Assembly (NCBI GenBank): GCA_025558075.1
Contig: JAHLKF010000002.1
Span: 1,302,001-1,366,000, forward strand
Reading direction: 5' to 3'
From: Gaertneriomyces semiglobifer
Taxonomy: Eukaryota; Chytridiomycota; Chytridiomycetes; Spizellomycetales; Spizellomycetaceae
Length of the DNA stretch: 64,000 bases
The notes beneath the pieces are model-generated. The model was not told where the DNA came from and made no database searches. It saw nothing but the letters and a program-made list of their open reading frames with translations. The translations under genes and the position numbers were made by a program. Positions 63,861-64,000 of this stretch are shown here, piece by piece. The number at the start of each line of letters is the position of its first letter. The stretch's first letter is position 1.

Positions 63861-64000
63861 TTATTCTGTGCTCGGTTTTCCCTCGGTGAACACGTCCTCA
63901 TTCTTTGGTGTCTTTAGATCAATGTAGAGGAATGAATACGGTTCTTTTGTTGCTCGATCTGCAACATCGATAAACTCGCGTTCAGTGAGGTGACATCTCA
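63861..64000 (-). CDS. Packaging ATPase of the second viral element, 3' partial
   Basis: Last 45 codons only; the rest lies beyond the window. CHLTEREFIDVADRATKEPY followed by SFLYIDLKTPKNEDVFTEG matches the C-terminus of FtsK/A32-type packaging ATPases of polinton-like viruses and virophages (Lt..ef..va..at..pYsFLyID). Stop TAA at 61 bp upstream of the capsid-like start. Its sequence differs completely from the end of the ATPase at 54004, so two different viruses are present. Confidence 0.7.
   Translation of the reverse strand, partial: RCHLTEREFIDVADRATKEPYSFLYIDLKTPKNEDVFTEGKPSTE

Overview
The window comes from the nuclear genome of a zoosporic (flagellated) fungus, most likely a chytrid. 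The first 30 kb are a dense run of short-intron host genes with GT-AG introns of about 60-80 nt. They include two ciliary genes that non-flagellated fungi lack (axonemal dynein intermediate chain DNAI2 and intraflagellar transport protein IFT38/CLUAP1) beside fungal housekeeping genes. No species is assigned.

Layout. 0-30 kb, host block: DNAI2 (partial), mitoribosomal uS14m, TAF5, tRNA-splicing endonuclease subunit SEN34, dolichol kinase SEC59, a lipidated BAR-like protein, HMG-CoA synthase, the bromodomain AAA+ ATPase ATAD2/Yta7, a TilS-like PP-loop protein, ITFG1/TIP, IFT38 and CDC45. 30-42 kb, repeat-rich accessory block: a 1190-codon ORF with two tandem serine-recombinase-like domains, flanked by near-identical direct repeats of about 0.3 kb; a fold-back inverted-repeat segment; a second inverted repeat pair; and two related, broken F-box-like genes facing each other. 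42-43.4 kb: a small membrane protein gene and a tRNA-Asp-like gene.

43.4-57.3 kb is a Polinton/Maverick-like endogenous virus: protein-primed family B DNA polymerase with one in-frame TAG, an A32/FtsK-type packaging ATPase split by a spliceosomal-type intron, an HNH endonuclease domain on a disordered protein, a dUTPase-fold-like protein, a candidate DNA-binding protein, small virion-like proteins and a RING protein. No integrase, protease or capsid gene is recognised. The element stops abruptly at a perfect 54-bp palindrome followed by tandem repeats. 57.7-64 kb is a second, more AT-rich viral element of a different type (polinton-like virus/virophage-like): primase-polymerase fused to an SF3 helicase, a major capsid protein-like gene, small zinc proteins and the 3' end of another packaging ATPase that runs off the window. 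Several genes in both elements carry single-base frame breaks or in-frame TAG codons, so both look like decaying or imperfectly assembled integrated viruses. Shared TATA-box promoters show that they carried their own transcription units.
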